A stretch of 57,919 nucleotides of DNA from Coriobacteriia bacterium (GTDB taxonomy: Bacteria > Actinomycetota > Coriobacteriia > Coriobacteriales > RUG033): NCBI GenBank assembly GCA_015655215.1, contig JAATFL010000015.1, positions 1 through 57,919 on the forward strand, in the 5' to 3' direction. Below are positions 17,192-25,626 of the stretch, piece by piece; the first letter of the stretch is position 1, and each line of letters begins with the position of its first letter. Made by a program: the position numbers and the translations under genes. The notes under the pieces are model-generated. The model did no database searches and was not told where the DNA came from. It saw only the letters and a list, made by a program, of their open reading frames with translations.

Positions 17192-18452
17192 AGCCCAGTA
17201 GTCCTCTCGTTTTGGATAGGCTCTCGATGAGGTCGTCAACGTCCTCATGAGTGTTATATACCGCGATGCTTGCCCGCGCACAGGCGGATATACCCAGATA
17301 GTGCAGGAGTGGTTGTGCGCAGTGGTGTCCGGCGCGTATGCACACGTTGTCGGCGGCGAGGATGCTCGCGATATCGTGGGAGTGGACGTCGTCCACGTTG
17401 AACGAGACAACCCCATGTCGATGCGCCGCATCGGCGTCCCCGTAGATGGTGATGTGTGGCATCTGCGAGAGGGCATGGTACAGGTAGTCCATGGTCTCCC
17501 GTTCGAGATCGCCAAAGTGCTCGACGCCACCCATCGACCCGATCCACTCGATGGCAGCTGCCAGCCCCACGGCTCCACCGGCGTTCTGCGTGCCCGCCTC
17601 GTACTTCGACGGCAACTCCGCCCACGTCGCACCCTGCTCGGTGACCTCCTCGATCATGTCGCCACCGGTGAGGAAAGGGGGCATGGACTCGAGAAGCTCG
17701 CGACGTCCATAGAGCACGCCGATGCCGAAGGGGGAGTACATCTTGTGGCCGGAGAACGCGGCGAAGTCGACGTCGAGCGCGCGCACGTCCACCTTGAGGT
17801 GCGGCACGGATTGTGCGGCATCGAGAACGACGAGCGCCCCCTTGCCATGTGCGGCCTCCACGATGTGGGCGATGGGGGGTGTGGTGCCCAGCACGTTGGA
17901 GACGTGCGTGACGGCGACGAGCTTGGTGTGCTCGTCGATGACGCGGTCGACCTCCTCGTCGGTGACGTCCCCATGGGCGTCGAGGTAGAGGTAGGAGAGG
18001 GTCGCTCCGGTACGTGCGGCGACCTGCTGCCACGGCACGAGATTGCTGTGATGCTCGGCGATGGTGATGACGATGCGGTCGCCGGGGCGCAGGTTCGCAG
18101 CACCCCAGCTGTAGGCGATGAGGTTGAGTGACTCGGAGGCGTTCCTGGTGAAGACGACCTCTCCCGCATCGCCGGCGTTGATGAAGCGCGCGACGGTTCC
18201 ATGGGCGCTGTCGTAGGCCTCGGTGGCCTTCTCGGCCAACGTGTAGATGCCGCGATGGGGGTTCGCGTTCATGGTGCGGTAGAAGTCGCTCACGGCCTCG
18301 ATGACGTAGTCGGGGCGCTGGGTGGTGGCGCCGTTGTCCAGGTAGACAAGGCGCTTGCCTTCATCCGAGCGTTGGGAGAGGATGCCAAACTCCGCGATGA
18401 TCTCCTCGCGTGTGGCGAGGTGCGAAGCTGCCGATCCCGATGTCGTGCTCAT
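17181..18452 (-). CDS. sufS: Cysteine desulfurase SufS
   Basis: A 423-aa PLP-dependent group II cysteine desulfurase supplying sulfur for Fe-S assembly. The Schiff-base lysine is K237 in SGHK, and the catalytic cysteine is C378 in RAGHHCAQP with the short loop expected for SufS. H134/H135 in AEHHSN stack near PLP. The start codon overlaps the sufD stop (ATGA), and the 3' end overlaps sufU. It could also feed sulfur to FdhD or MnmA, since no other desulfurase is in the window. Confidence 0.96.
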   Translation of the reverse strand: MSTTSGSAASHLATREEIIAEFGILSQRSDEGKRLVYLDNGATTQRPDYVIEAVSDFYRTMNANPHRGIYTLAEKATEAYDSAHGTVARFINAGDAGEVVFTRNASESLNLIAYSWGAANLRPGDRIVITIAEHHSNLVPWQQVAARTGATLSYLYLDAHGDVTDEEVDRVIDEHTKLVAVTHVSNVLGTTPPIAHIVEAAHGKGALVVLDAAQSVPHLKVDVRALDVDFAAFSGHKMYSPFGIGVLYGRRELLESMPPFLTGGDMIEEVTEQGATWAELPSKYEAGTQNAGGAVGLAAAIEWIGSMGGVEHFGDLERETMDYLYHALSQMPHITIYGDADAAHRHGVVSFNVDDVHSHDIASILAADNVCIRAGHHCAQPLLHYLGISACARASIAVYNTHEDVDDLIESLSKTRGLLGYGN

Positions 18453-19693
18453 GCGTGGTTCCTCCGATCGATTCCCTGGCGAAGACGTGCGGTCAGCGTG
18501 GATTGCACCGCTTGACGCGTGTCGGTGTCACCAATCGCGTCGAGGATGGGGGAGAACCCCGCCTCGACCAGCACTTGCTGAGCCTGCAGCACGCTCAATC
18601 CGCGGCTTTGGAGGTAGAAGAGCACGTCCTCCTCGACGTGGCCGATCTGCGCTGCGTGACTGCCCTCGACGTCCTCCTCCTCGCACAGGATCACCGGAGT
18701 CGAGATGTTGGATACCCTGTCGGAGAAGAGCAGGACCGCTTCGCGCTCCGCCCCGATGGACTGGACGCAGCCACGCTTGAAGTCGATGGTGCCCTTATAG
18801 GTCTTCTCGGCCTCGTCGAACGCGGCGCCGTGCGTATCGAGATGGCACTCGGTGCGTGCACCGAGGTGGTGCACCACGTAGCTCACGTCGACATGCTGCG
18901 TGCCCGAGGCGAGGTAGGCGCTGCGCACGGTAAGGCGCGCGTCGTCCCCCACGAGACCCGCGGAGAGGCCCGACGTGGAGGATGCGCGGCCGAGCGTCGC
19001 CTGGATGACCTCGATGTGCGCGTTCTGCTCCGCGAGGAGGTCGATGCTCTCGAAGGAGGGTGCCGCGTCCTCGCTCGTGTTGGTGAGGATGAGCTTCACG
19101 TGCGCGTCCCGCTCCGCGACAAGGCGCATGCGACGCCCGGTCGAGCAGGATGGCGTCGGGGCTGGGTTCTCGGAAGCGGTCGCCGCCGGGTCGACCGCCA
19201 AGACGGGGTCGGTCGATGACGTGTTGTGGCCATGCGGCCAGATGAAGGTGGCGTCGGTGCCCTCGCGGACGATGACGCGCAGGTCGGTGGCACCGGCACC
19301 CGAGGTGACGACCGCCTGGGTGGCCGCGACGGCTTCGGATGGGGTGTCCGTCGCGGCGCTCCGCGCCAGCGCGGGTTCCCGAGGGGTGCGTGCCTCCAGG
19401 TAGTAGGGCGTGGACGAGGCGGCGATAAGAGCGGCCGCCTCCGGACCGGCGGCGCATTCGAGGACCTCGAATCGGGCGGTGAGAGCCTCATCCACGTCGC
19501 TGTCGTCGAGTTCACGCACGCCGCCATCGTCGGAGATGGTGACGGTGGGTATCGCCGCGGGCAAGGAACCCGCCTCGGTGACGAGCTCGAGGCTTGCGGA
19601 GTTGGTGTTCGAGCGTCGCCAGGTGGGGGTGGGTAGGGGGTCAAGCCCGTCGAGCAGCACGAGCGTGACGTCGTTGTCCTCGACCATGTCCAT
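18449..19693 (-). CDS. sufD: Fe-S cluster assembly protein SufD
   Basis: A 414-aa SufD homologue, partner of SufB and SufC in the scaffold complex. The N-terminal ~200 residues are divergent and Ala/Thr-rich. The C-terminal half has the beta-helix pattern, DFKRGCVQSIG, and the conserved GSHAAQIGHVEEDVLFYLQSRGLS segment with the histidine needed for cluster assembly. Start ATG 19693 overlaps the sufB TGA; an in-frame GTG lies at 19696. Confidence 0.93.
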   Translation of the reverse strand: MDMVEDNDVTLVLLDGLDPLPTPTWRRSNTNSASLELVTEAGSLPAAIPTVTISDDGGVRELDDSDVDEALTARFEVLECAAGPEAAALIAASSTPYYLEARTPREPALARSAATDTPSEAVAATQAVVTSGAGATDLRVIVREGTDATFIWPHGHNTSSTDPVLAVDPAATASENPAPTPSCSTGRRMRLVAERDAHVKLILTNTSEDAAPSFESIDLLAEQNAHIEVIQATLGRASSTSGLSAGLVGDDARLTVRSAYLASGTQHVDVSYVVHHLGARTECHLDTHGAAFDEAEKTYKGTIDFKRGCVQSIGAEREAVLLFSDRVSNISTPVILCEEEDVEGSHAAQIGHVEEDVLFYLQSRGLSVLQAQQVLVEAGFSPILDAIGDTDTRQAVQSTLTARLRQGIDRRNHA

Positions 19694-21120
19694 CACGCTC
19701 CCTTCATCTCGAGGCTGATCAGGTTGTTCATCTCAACGGCATACTCGAGCGGCAGCTCCTTGGCGATGGGTTCGGCGAACCCGGTGACGATGAGCGCGCG
19801 CGCGTCCTCCTCGGAGAGGCCTCGGCTCATCAGGTAGAACACCGCCTCGCTGGAGATGCGTCCCACCTTGGCCTCATGGCCGATGGTGACGTCGTCGACG
19901 AGCGTCCTGATGGTGGGGATCGTGTCCGAACGTGACTCGCTGTCGAGGATGAGCGACGAGCAGTCCGCCGACGAGGTGGAGCCGTGCCCGTCCCGCGTCA
20001 CGTCCACCGAACTGCGATACGTGCAGGCTCCGCCTGCCTTGGAGATGGACTTCGCATTGATGTTGGAGGTGGTCCTCGGCGCTGCGTGCACCACGCGCAT
20101 GCCGGTGTCGAGGTCCTGACCGGCACCGGCAAAGGTGATGCCGGTGTACTCGCAGTGCGCACCCTCGCCCTTGAGGATGCTCGTGGGATAGAGGGACGAC
20201 GTGTGCGAACCAAACGAGCCCGTCACCCATTCGATGGTGCCGCCCGCGCCCACGATGGCGCGCTTCGTGTTGAGGTTGTACATGTTCTTGGACCAGTTCT
20301 CGATGGTGGAGTAGCGCAGGCGTGCGCCATCGCCAACGTACAGCTCGACGCAACCTGCGTGGAGGTTCGAGACGTTGTACTTGGGGGCCGAGCATCCCTC
20401 GATGAAATGCAGGTAGGAATCCTTCTCCAGGATGATCATCGTGTGCTCGAACTGGCCGGCACCCGGTGCGTTGAAGCGGAAGTACGACTGCAATGGGATG
20501 TCGACGTGCACGCCTTCGGGCACGTAGACGAAGGAACCGCCCGACCATACCGCCCCATGCAGTGCCGCGAACTTGTGGTCGTTCACGGGCACGAGCTTCA
20601 TGAAGTGCTCGCGTACGATGCCCGCGTACTCGCCCTTGAGCGCGCTCTCGAAGTCGGTATAGACCACGCCTTGGTCGGCCACCTCCTTCTTGACGTTGTG
20701 GTAGACGACCTCCGAGTCGTATTGGGCACCTACGCCTGCAAGTGACGTGCGTTCCGCCTCGGGAATGCCGAGGCGGTCAAACGTCTTCTGGATGTCCTCC
20801 GGCAGATCCTTCCAGGAAGCCTCCTGCCGTGCCTTGGGGCGCACGTAGGCGACGATGCTCTGCAGGTCGAGCCCTGCGATGGACGGTGCCCACGAGGGGT
20901 AGGTCATCTCATTGAAGACCTTGAGGCAATCGAGACGGTACTGGCGCATCCAGTCCGGGTCGTCCTTCTCGTCCGATATCTCACCGAGAACCTCGGGGGT
21001 GAGGCCGATGTCGGTGAGGTAGGCGGGGTCGCTCTCGTCGTGGAAGCCGTACATGCTCTCGTTGTAAGCGCTCTCGAACCGCTCCGCCGCATTCGGTTCC
21101 TCCTTCACCGGGGTGCTCAT
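19693..21120 (-). CDS. sufB: Fe-S cluster assembly protein SufB
   Basis: A 475-aa SufB scaffold. It has the family's FVYVPEGVHVDIPLQSYFR, FIEGCSAPKY and TYRSSVDV segments and the C-terminal GHEAKVGRISSEAVFYLMSRGL motif. It works with SufC (ATPase) and SufD to build [4Fe-4S] clusters in the cytoplasm, and its clients in this window include the six FeS subunits of FHL. The ATG overlaps the sufC stop and the stop overlaps sufD, so the cluster is translationally coupled throughout. Confidence 0.96.
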   Translation of the reverse strand: MSTPVKEEPNAAERFESAYNESMYGFHDESDPAYLTDIGLTPEVLGEISDEKDDPDWMRQYRLDCLKVFNEMTYPSWAPSIAGLDLQSIVAYVRPKARQEASWKDLPEDIQKTFDRLGIPEAERTSLAGVGAQYDSEVVYHNVKKEVADQGVVYTDFESALKGEYAGIVREHFMKLVPVNDHKFAALHGAVWSGGSFVYVPEGVHVDIPLQSYFRFNAPGAGQFEHTMIILEKDSYLHFIEGCSAPKYNVSNLHAGCVELYVGDGARLRYSTIENWSKNMYNLNTKRAIVGAGGTIEWVTGSFGSHTSSLYPTSILKGEGAHCEYTGITFAGAGQDLDTGMRVVHAAPRTTSNINAKSISKAGGACTYRSSVDVTRDGHGSTSSADCSSLILDSESRSDTIPTIRTLVDDVTIGHEAKVGRISSEAVFYLMSRGLSEEDARALIVTGFAEPIAKELPLEYAVEMNNLISLEMKGA

Positions 21121-21863
21121 GGCTGACTCACCAACCCGGTGAAGCCGTCTCGTGCGACGCGGTCGACGAGCTCGACGCCACCTTCGAGTGCGACCTTGCC
21201 GCCCTCGATGATGTGCACGGCCGTGACGGGTAGCCCCTCGAGCAGTTTGGTGTTATGGGTGATGATGATGAGGGAGTTGCGCTCGGAATGGAAGCGCTCG
21301 ATGCCCTCCGAGACGATGCGCACCGCATCCACGTCAAGGCCCGAGTCGGTCTCGTCGAGCACGGCGAGCTGGGGGTCGAGGGTGAGGAGTTGGACTATCT
21401 CACCCTTCTTCTTCTCCCCACCCGAGAAGCCCGCGTTGAGGGAGCGCTGGGCGTAGGACTTGTCCATCCCAAGACTCTCCATGGTCTTCCAAAGCTCGAG
21501 TCGGAACATGAGCGCGGAGACGTCCTTGCCGGTTATGGCCTGCTTGGCGAGGCGCAGGAAGTTCTCAAGGGTGACCCCCTCCACCTCAAGGGGGTTTTGA
21601 AACGACATGAAGATACCCGCGCGAGCACGGGCATCGGGGGTCGCATGGGTGATGTCCTCACCGCAAAACGTGATGGAGCCCTTGGTCACCCGGTACTCGG
21701 GACTGCCGCACAGCACGTTCATCAACGTGGACTTCCCGGCTCCGTTGGGGCCCATGATCACGTGGATCTCACCGCGAGGGATCTCAAGGTTCAGGTTATG
21801 CAGGATGGTCGCGTCCTCAGTGCCTGCGTCCAGCCCATGGATGCTCAAGAATGGGTCGCTCAT
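21117..21863 (-). CDS. sufC: Fe-S cluster assembly ATPase SufC
   Basis: A 248-aa ABC-type ATPase without membrane domains. Walker A is GPNGAGKST at residues 38-46, the signature FSGGEKKKGEI is of SufC type, and Walker B LAVLDETDSGLD is followed by a late switch histidine in IIITHN. It is the first gene of the suf operon, with AAGGAG before the ATG. Confidence 0.96.
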   Translation of the reverse strand: MSDPFLSIHGLDAGTEDATILHNLNLEIPRGEIHVIMGPNGAGKSTLMNVLCGSPEYRVTKGSITFCGEDITHATPDARARAGIFMSFQNPLEVEGVTLENFLRLAKQAITGKDVSALMFRLELWKTMESLGMDKSYAQRSLNAGFSGGEKKKGEIVQLLTLDPQLAVLDETDSGLDVDAVRIVSEGIERFHSERNSLIIITHNTKLLEGLPVTAVHIIEGGKVALEGGVELVDRVARDGFTGLVSQP

Positions 21864-22011
21864 GAAGATCTCCTTCCGACGGATTAACCATAGCGAACAA
21901 CTAGGAAATAAGCGAGAGAAATCGTATCGATACCAAAGGCGCTGTGCGTTAAATCGGCGGACGGCCCGTCATGACCCGCGCACACGCAACGGGGGAGATC
22001 CAACGTGTCGT
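21864..22011 (-). promoter_or_regulatory. suf operon upstream region with GTATCGATAC palindrome
   Basis: This 148-bp gap between the LuxR gene and sufC must hold the suf promoter. A perfect 10-bp palindrome, GTATCGATAC, lies at 21924-21933 and is a reasonable operator candidate. The exact -35/-10 boxes cannot be set with confidence. No Rrf2/IscR or SufR gene is adjacent. Confidence 0.4.
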
Positions 22012-23562
22012 TCAGGTCGCACGCCTCTCGACGAAGGCACCCTGCGCCCTTCTTCCATCCAGGACCGTGAGCAGCTCCTGGCGGGAGTGGACGTCAAAGT
22101 GCAGGTAGATGCGCTCGATGGTGGAGCGGTACACGTGGGAGGAGAGTCCAAGGCTCTCGCGGATGTAGTCGATGCTGTGGCCGCTCGCGAGCAGGAAGAG
22201 GACGCGGGCGTCGACGAGCGAGAGGTCTGACCCCTCGGCAACGGCAGAGCAGAAGCGCTGCAGGGGTTCGAGGTCGCTGTCCCTGAGCCCGGAGGTGTCG
22301 ATGCCGGCCCAGAACTGTCCGTGCAAGACGCGCGGGGTCAGCAGGTTGAGCGCGGTGAGGGCGAGCGCGAAGGCGATGAGCACCTGCAGGACGGCGAGCG
22401 AGGTGGTGATGCGGGTGCCGGCGAGCACGTTGCCGTCGTTGAGGAGCATGCCGAGCAACAGCGAGGCGCCCGTAAGCGAACAGGTGGCGAAGACGATGCG
22501 GGCAGGGTTGGCGTTGCCGTAGTTCGCGAGGTGGATGGTGAGCGTCCAGACGATGAGTCCGAAGAACCAGGCGCTGGTCGCAAGGAGCAGGGTGCCGGTG
22601 GTCGCCACCAGGGAATCGATGGGGTTGAAGCCGGCGATGAGGGTGATGGGGAAGGCAATCAGTGCCAGTGTGGCGCTCGTGCGCAGCGGTGTGGCGTATC
22701 CGGTGTCGCGATGGGCGATGACGAGCACGGCATAGAGGATGACCGAGAGCAGCTGGGCAAGGAGGGGGAGGGTGAAATCCCACCATTCCGGTTCCCAACC
22801 TTGCGGTTGCGCGAGCGAGACGGCGAGCAGGGAGAACAGCTCGAACCCCAACGACATGGCGAGTGCCATGAGGCCGAGAAGGGCCGGCATCGACGGTCGC
22901 ACCGGACGTCTGCGCACCTGCTTGCAGCTCACGGAGAAGGCGCTTCGGTTGCGATGGCAGGCAAGGAGACAGGCAAAGCTCGCAAAGGGTAGCACCAGCA
23001 CGACCACCATCGTGAGCACCTGGGCGACATAGAACGTGGGCGTGAGGACAAGCGCGAGCACGGCGGAGTAGAGCGTGCCCTTGCGCACGAACACCGTGGA
23101 GATGCCCGCGTAGAAGATGGCCCAGGAGCAGAGCAGTGCGGCCAGACCCACCCCCACGGCGATCATTCCCACGAGGTAGACGTAGGCGGGGCCGGCGTGG
23201 TAGACGCCGGCGGTGACGGCGACGAGGCTTCCGAGCGCCATCGCGGTGGCACCTGCCAAGGCGACGATGTGCTGATGGCGGGCCAGCGTGCCGTTGGAGA
23301 GGAGGAGCCCGATGGTGGCGGTGAGGGTGAGGGCGAGCACGATGAGGTCCATGCCGTTGCGGGCGAGGAGGGGGATGCTCTCCTCGGTTCCCAAGCCGAT
23401 GCGCGCAAGGTAGGGGATCATCGCGGCGACGAAGCCCACGCCCAGCAAGGGGGCCCATGGTGGCGTGACCTCGCCCACGCGTCGTCGCGAAGTGCCCCGA
23501 CTGCGATGGGCATCCGTGCTCGCGCGTGTTCGTCGGGGTGCTGTTCCTGTGTGCTCGGCCAC
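22012..23562 (-). CDS. Membrane-anchored LuxR-family transcriptional regulator
   Basis: A 516-aa protein with about 12 hydrophobic helices (about 40-430) followed by a C-terminal LuxR-type helix-turn-helix. In the latter, LSLVDARVLFLLASGHSIDYIRESL and a VYRSTIERIYLHFDVHSRQELL segment match the family. There is no receiver or known ligand domain; the membrane part should sense a signal at the membrane. GTG 23562 is chosen because GAGGAGG sits 5 bp upstream; the frame stays open to 23766. Such proteins are numerous in Coriobacteriia, often beside the genes they control. Here it diverges from mntP and precedes suf. Its target is unknown. Confidence 0.88.
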   Translation of the reverse strand: MAEHTGTAPRRTRASTDAHRSRGTSRRRVGEVTPPWAPLLGVGFVAAMIPYLARIGLGTEESIPLLARNGMDLIVLALTLTATIGLLLSNGTLARHQHIVALAGATAMALGSLVAVTAGVYHAGPAYVYLVGMIAVGVGLAALLCSWAIFYAGISTVFVRKGTLYSAVLALVLTPTFYVAQVLTMVVVLVLPFASFACLLACHRNRSAFSVSCKQVRRRPVRPSMPALLGLMALAMSLGFELFSLLAVSLAQPQGWEPEWWDFTLPLLAQLLSVILYAVLVIAHRDTGYATPLRTSATLALIAFPITLIAGFNPIDSLVATTGTLLLATSAWFFGLIVWTLTIHLANYGNANPARIVFATCSLTGASLLLGMLLNDGNVLAGTRITTSLAVLQVLIAFALALTALNLLTPRVLHGQFWAGIDTSGLRDSDLEPLQRFCSAVAEGSDLSLVDARVLFLLASGHSIDYIRESLGLSSHVYRSTIERIYLHFDVHSRQELLTVLDGRRAQGAFVERRAT

Positions 23563-23740
23563 GTGTTCCTCCTCGATGGTTCCCTGTGCCGTCGGATGTG
23601 CAGATTGGTGCACGTCACGGTCAATTGTAGCGGTCGTGGCTTGTTTTCGTGTCGTAATGGGACGCGTGACGCAAAGATTGCCGCTAATGGGATAGAATTC
23701 CGCAGTCGGGAAAGGGCTCTGATGTGATAAGGGGTTGCGC

Positions 23741-24331
23741 ATGGGCATCTTCGAGATACTCCTCATAGGTATCGGACTCTCGATGGATGCCTTCTCGGTG
23801 TCACTTTCGAATGCGATGTCGTTTCAGCCGTTGCGCCAGCGTGAGAAACTCTCGATGCCGCTGGCCTTTGGCGTGTTCCAGACGTTCATGCCCCTCGTCG
23901 GCTTCTTCGTGGGGAGCTTCTTCGTGGGGTTCCTCGAGACGATCGCCGGTCCGCTTACCTTCGTGATCCTGGGCGTGCTCGGCCTGGTGATGATCAAAGG
24001 TGCCCTCGACGATGCGCGCGAGGAGAGGGCTGCGGCATCCGAGGGTGCCCGCGGCGGCGTCGACGCGAGGGCGGGTCGCCACCTCACGCGCAAGCTCATC
24101 TTCGCACAGGCCATCGCCACGAGCATCGATGCCCTCGGCGTCGGCTTCTCCCTCGTGAGCTACCCCTCCATCGACATCGGCATGGCGGTGGCCGTCATCG
24201 GTCTCACCACCGCGGTCATCTGCCTTTTCGGCGTGGAGCTCGGTGTCCGTCTGGGCGAGCGCTTCGGTACGACGGCACGCGTTGTCGGAGGTGTCATCCT
24301 CATCGCCATCGGCATTCGCGCGTTGCTTTAG
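23741..24331 (+). CDS. mntP: Manganese efflux pump MntP
   Basis: A 196-aa six-helix protein of the MntP (DUF204) family, exporting Mn(II). The duplicated motif with membrane aspartates appears as LSMDAFSVSLSNA in helix 1 and ATSIDALGVGFSL in helix 4, and a variable loop with an Ala/Arg-rich insert separates the two halves. ATG 23741 follows AAGGGG by 6 bp; an in-frame TTG at 23735 is less likely. The leader after the likely -10 (TAGAAT near 23692) is too short for a yybP-ykoY manganese riboswitch. Confidence 0.92.
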   Translation: MGIFEILLIGIGLSMDAFSVSLSNAMSFQPLRQREKLSMPLAFGVFQTFMPLVGFFVGSFFVGFLETIAGPLTFVILGVLGLVMIKGALDDAREERAAASEGARGGVDARAGRHLTRKLIFAQAIATSIDALGVGFSLVSYPSIDIGMAVAVIGLTTAVICLFGVELGVRLGERFGTTARVVGGVILIAIGIRALL

Positions 24332-24478
24332 CGGCGCCGAGGGGGACGGGGAAGGGGTCTTTCGCGCATGCGACATCCGATCGTGGCGTGTGCGTCGAGA
24401 TGGATCCGTCCTCAACCACGGCGCCGTCCGTTGCCGAGCCGTTCACGGACCCTTTGCGGATGTGGGCAGGTTGTCCGG
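24332..24478. other. Intergenic gap between mntP and the met leader
   Basis: This G/C-rich spacer has no coding signal on either strand. Inverted GGCGCC words are scattered, but there is no clean terminator with a T-run. I see nothing else in it. Confidence 0.4.
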
Positions 24479-24507
24479 TTGAGCAATCCATCCAGGCAGG
24501 CTAGAGT
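24479..24507 (+). promoter_or_regulatory. Promoter of the metNIQ leader
   Basis: TTGAGC at 24479-24484 and TAGAGT at 24502-24507 are separated by exactly 17 bp. Each matches four of six consensus positions. Eight bases downstream of the -10 is the A of the leader-peptide ATG (24515), where transcription should start, so the transcript is probably leaderless. No Shine-Dalgarno lies close to this ATG, which agrees. Confidence 0.6.
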
Positions 24508-24514
24508 GCGACCC

Positions 24515-24601
24515 ATGAACACGACTTCTCCATATACCATGATGATGCCCATGCCCGGGTGCGACGGTCACTTCGCCATGCCCGGGCCCATCTCTCTGTA
24601 A
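24515..24601 (+). CDS. Methionine-rich leader peptide upstream of metNIQ
   Basis: A 28-codon ORF ending in TAA. Six of 28 residues are Met (1, 9, 10, 11, 13, 22), with the run MMMPMPG in the middle. The ATG coincides with the predicted transcription start, so translation would be leaderless, a common mode in Actinobacteria. The sequence ATGCCCGGG is repeated at 24551-24559 and 24578-24586, and its two CCCGGG words can pair inside the ORF. The metN start lies 278 bp downstream. Runs of codons for the regulated amino acid are the hallmark of attenuation leader peptides. The call is inference from position, composition and promoter; no homologue is known to me. Confidence 0.6.
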   Translation: MNTTSPYTMMMPMPGCDGHFAMPGPISL

Positions 24602-24879
24602 GGCGTCTCGGGGGCGATCCCAGCCCCGTCACATCATCAGGTATCGGAGTCGATCGATATGAACGTCACGTCATCCCTGCTCGCGATTTCCCCTATACCC
24701 CTCTCGACGATCGCCCTGCCCGGCTTTGGCTGCGGGGGACTTTGGCGAATGCACGGCCCGTCGTCCGACTCGACGCGTGTCGGGGTTCGCGTTCGCTGGC
24801 GGCCGCCGTGCACCACAGCCCGTATCGCACCAGGTGCCGCCGCGATGTCGGGACATCCGGCACAGGGGAAGGAGGAACG
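24602..24879 (+). promoter_or_regulatory. metNIQ mRNA leader with alternative pairings
   Basis: This 278-nt untranslated stretch lies between the leader peptide and metN. GGGCGATC (24612-24619) can pair with GATCGCCC (24708-24715), competing with a local GGGGC/GCCCC hairpin at about 24611-24628. A short GATGT-CGGG-ACATC hairpin (24844-24857) sits just upstream of the metN ribosome site GGGGAAGGAGG. No T-tract is seen, so control could be by Rho or at translation. No SAM riboswitch or T-box pattern is recognised. Confidence 0.4.
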
Positions 24880-25626
24880 ATGATCGAGGTCAAGAGCCTC
24901 TCGAAGACGTTCACCACGAAGAGCGGCACCCATGAGGTGCTCAGCGGTATCGACCTGCACGTTGCCGATGGGCAGATATACGGTATCATCGGCCCGAGCG
25001 GCGCCGGGAAGTCGACGCTGGTCCGGTGCATCAACCTGCTCGAGCGCCCCACGTCAGGCAGCGTGGTCATCGACGGTGTCGACGTGACGGGCTTCTCTGA
25101 CAAGCAGGTGCGCGAACTCCGCTCGGGCATCGGCATGATCTTCCAGGACTTCAACCTCTTCGCGCAGCGCACGGTGCTCGAGAACGTCATGTTCCCGCTC
25201 GAGATCGCCCATGACCCCCGGGTGGCTCGCGAGCAGCGCGCCCACGCACTCCTCGACCTGGTAGGTCTGGCCGATAAGGCGGGAAGCTATCCGGCGCAGC
25301 TCTCCGGAGGCCAACAGCAGCGTGTCGCCATCGCCCGTGCCCTGGCCAACAAGCCATCCATCCTCCTGTGCGATGAGGCGACGAGTGCGCTCGACACCAT
25401 CTCGACCCTCTCGACGCTCAAGCTGCTCAAGCGCATCAACCGGGAACTCGGCGTCACGCTGGTGGTCATCACGCACTCGATGAGCGTCATCGAGGCCATC
25501 TGCGAGAACGTCTCGGTGGTTGCCGACGGCCACGTCATCGAGCACGGCACGGTACGGGACATATTCGCACACCCGCAAAACGAGATAACGCGGCAGCTGC
25601 TGGGGAAGGTGAGTTGGGATGACTAG
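24880..25626 (+). CDS. metN: Methionine ABC importer, ATP-binding protein
   Basis: A 248-aa ABC ATPase: Walker A GPSGAGKST at 38-46, signature LSGGQQQR near 145-152, and Walker B ILLCDEATSALD. MetN proteins usually have about 340 aa with a C-terminal NIL/ACT domain that binds methionine and trans-inhibits transport. That domain is absent here, so regulation by internal methionine must come from elsewhere, perhaps the leader. The frame is open from 24559, but ATG 24880 has GGAGG 5 bp upstream. The 3' end overlaps metI. Confidence 0.92.
   Translation: MIEVKSLSKTFTTKSGTHEVLSGIDLHVADGQIYGIIGPSGAGKSTLVRCINLLERPTSGSVVIDGVDVTGFSDKQVRELRSGIGMIFQDFNLFAQRTVLENVMFPLEIAHDPRVAREQRAHALLDLVGLADKAGSYPAQLSGGQQQRVAIARALANKPSILLCDEATSALDTISTLSTLKLLKRINRELGVTLVVITHSMSVIEAICENVSVVADGHVIEHGTVRDIFAHPQNEITRQLLGKVSWDD

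Noticed and set aside
16736-17632. 298-aa minus-strand protein covering sufU
   Set aside because: Only the last 151 residues are SufU. The upstream part is the shadow of sufS in another frame, and ATG 17191 is the right start.
23680-23740. yybP-ykoY manganese riboswitch before mntP
   Set aside because: The stretch after the likely -10 is only about 40 nt and has none of the conserved loops.
24602-24879. SAM riboswitch or T-box before metN
   Set aside because: I find no SAM-I core, no T-box sequence and no terminator with T-tract. A Met-rich leader ORF explains the region better.
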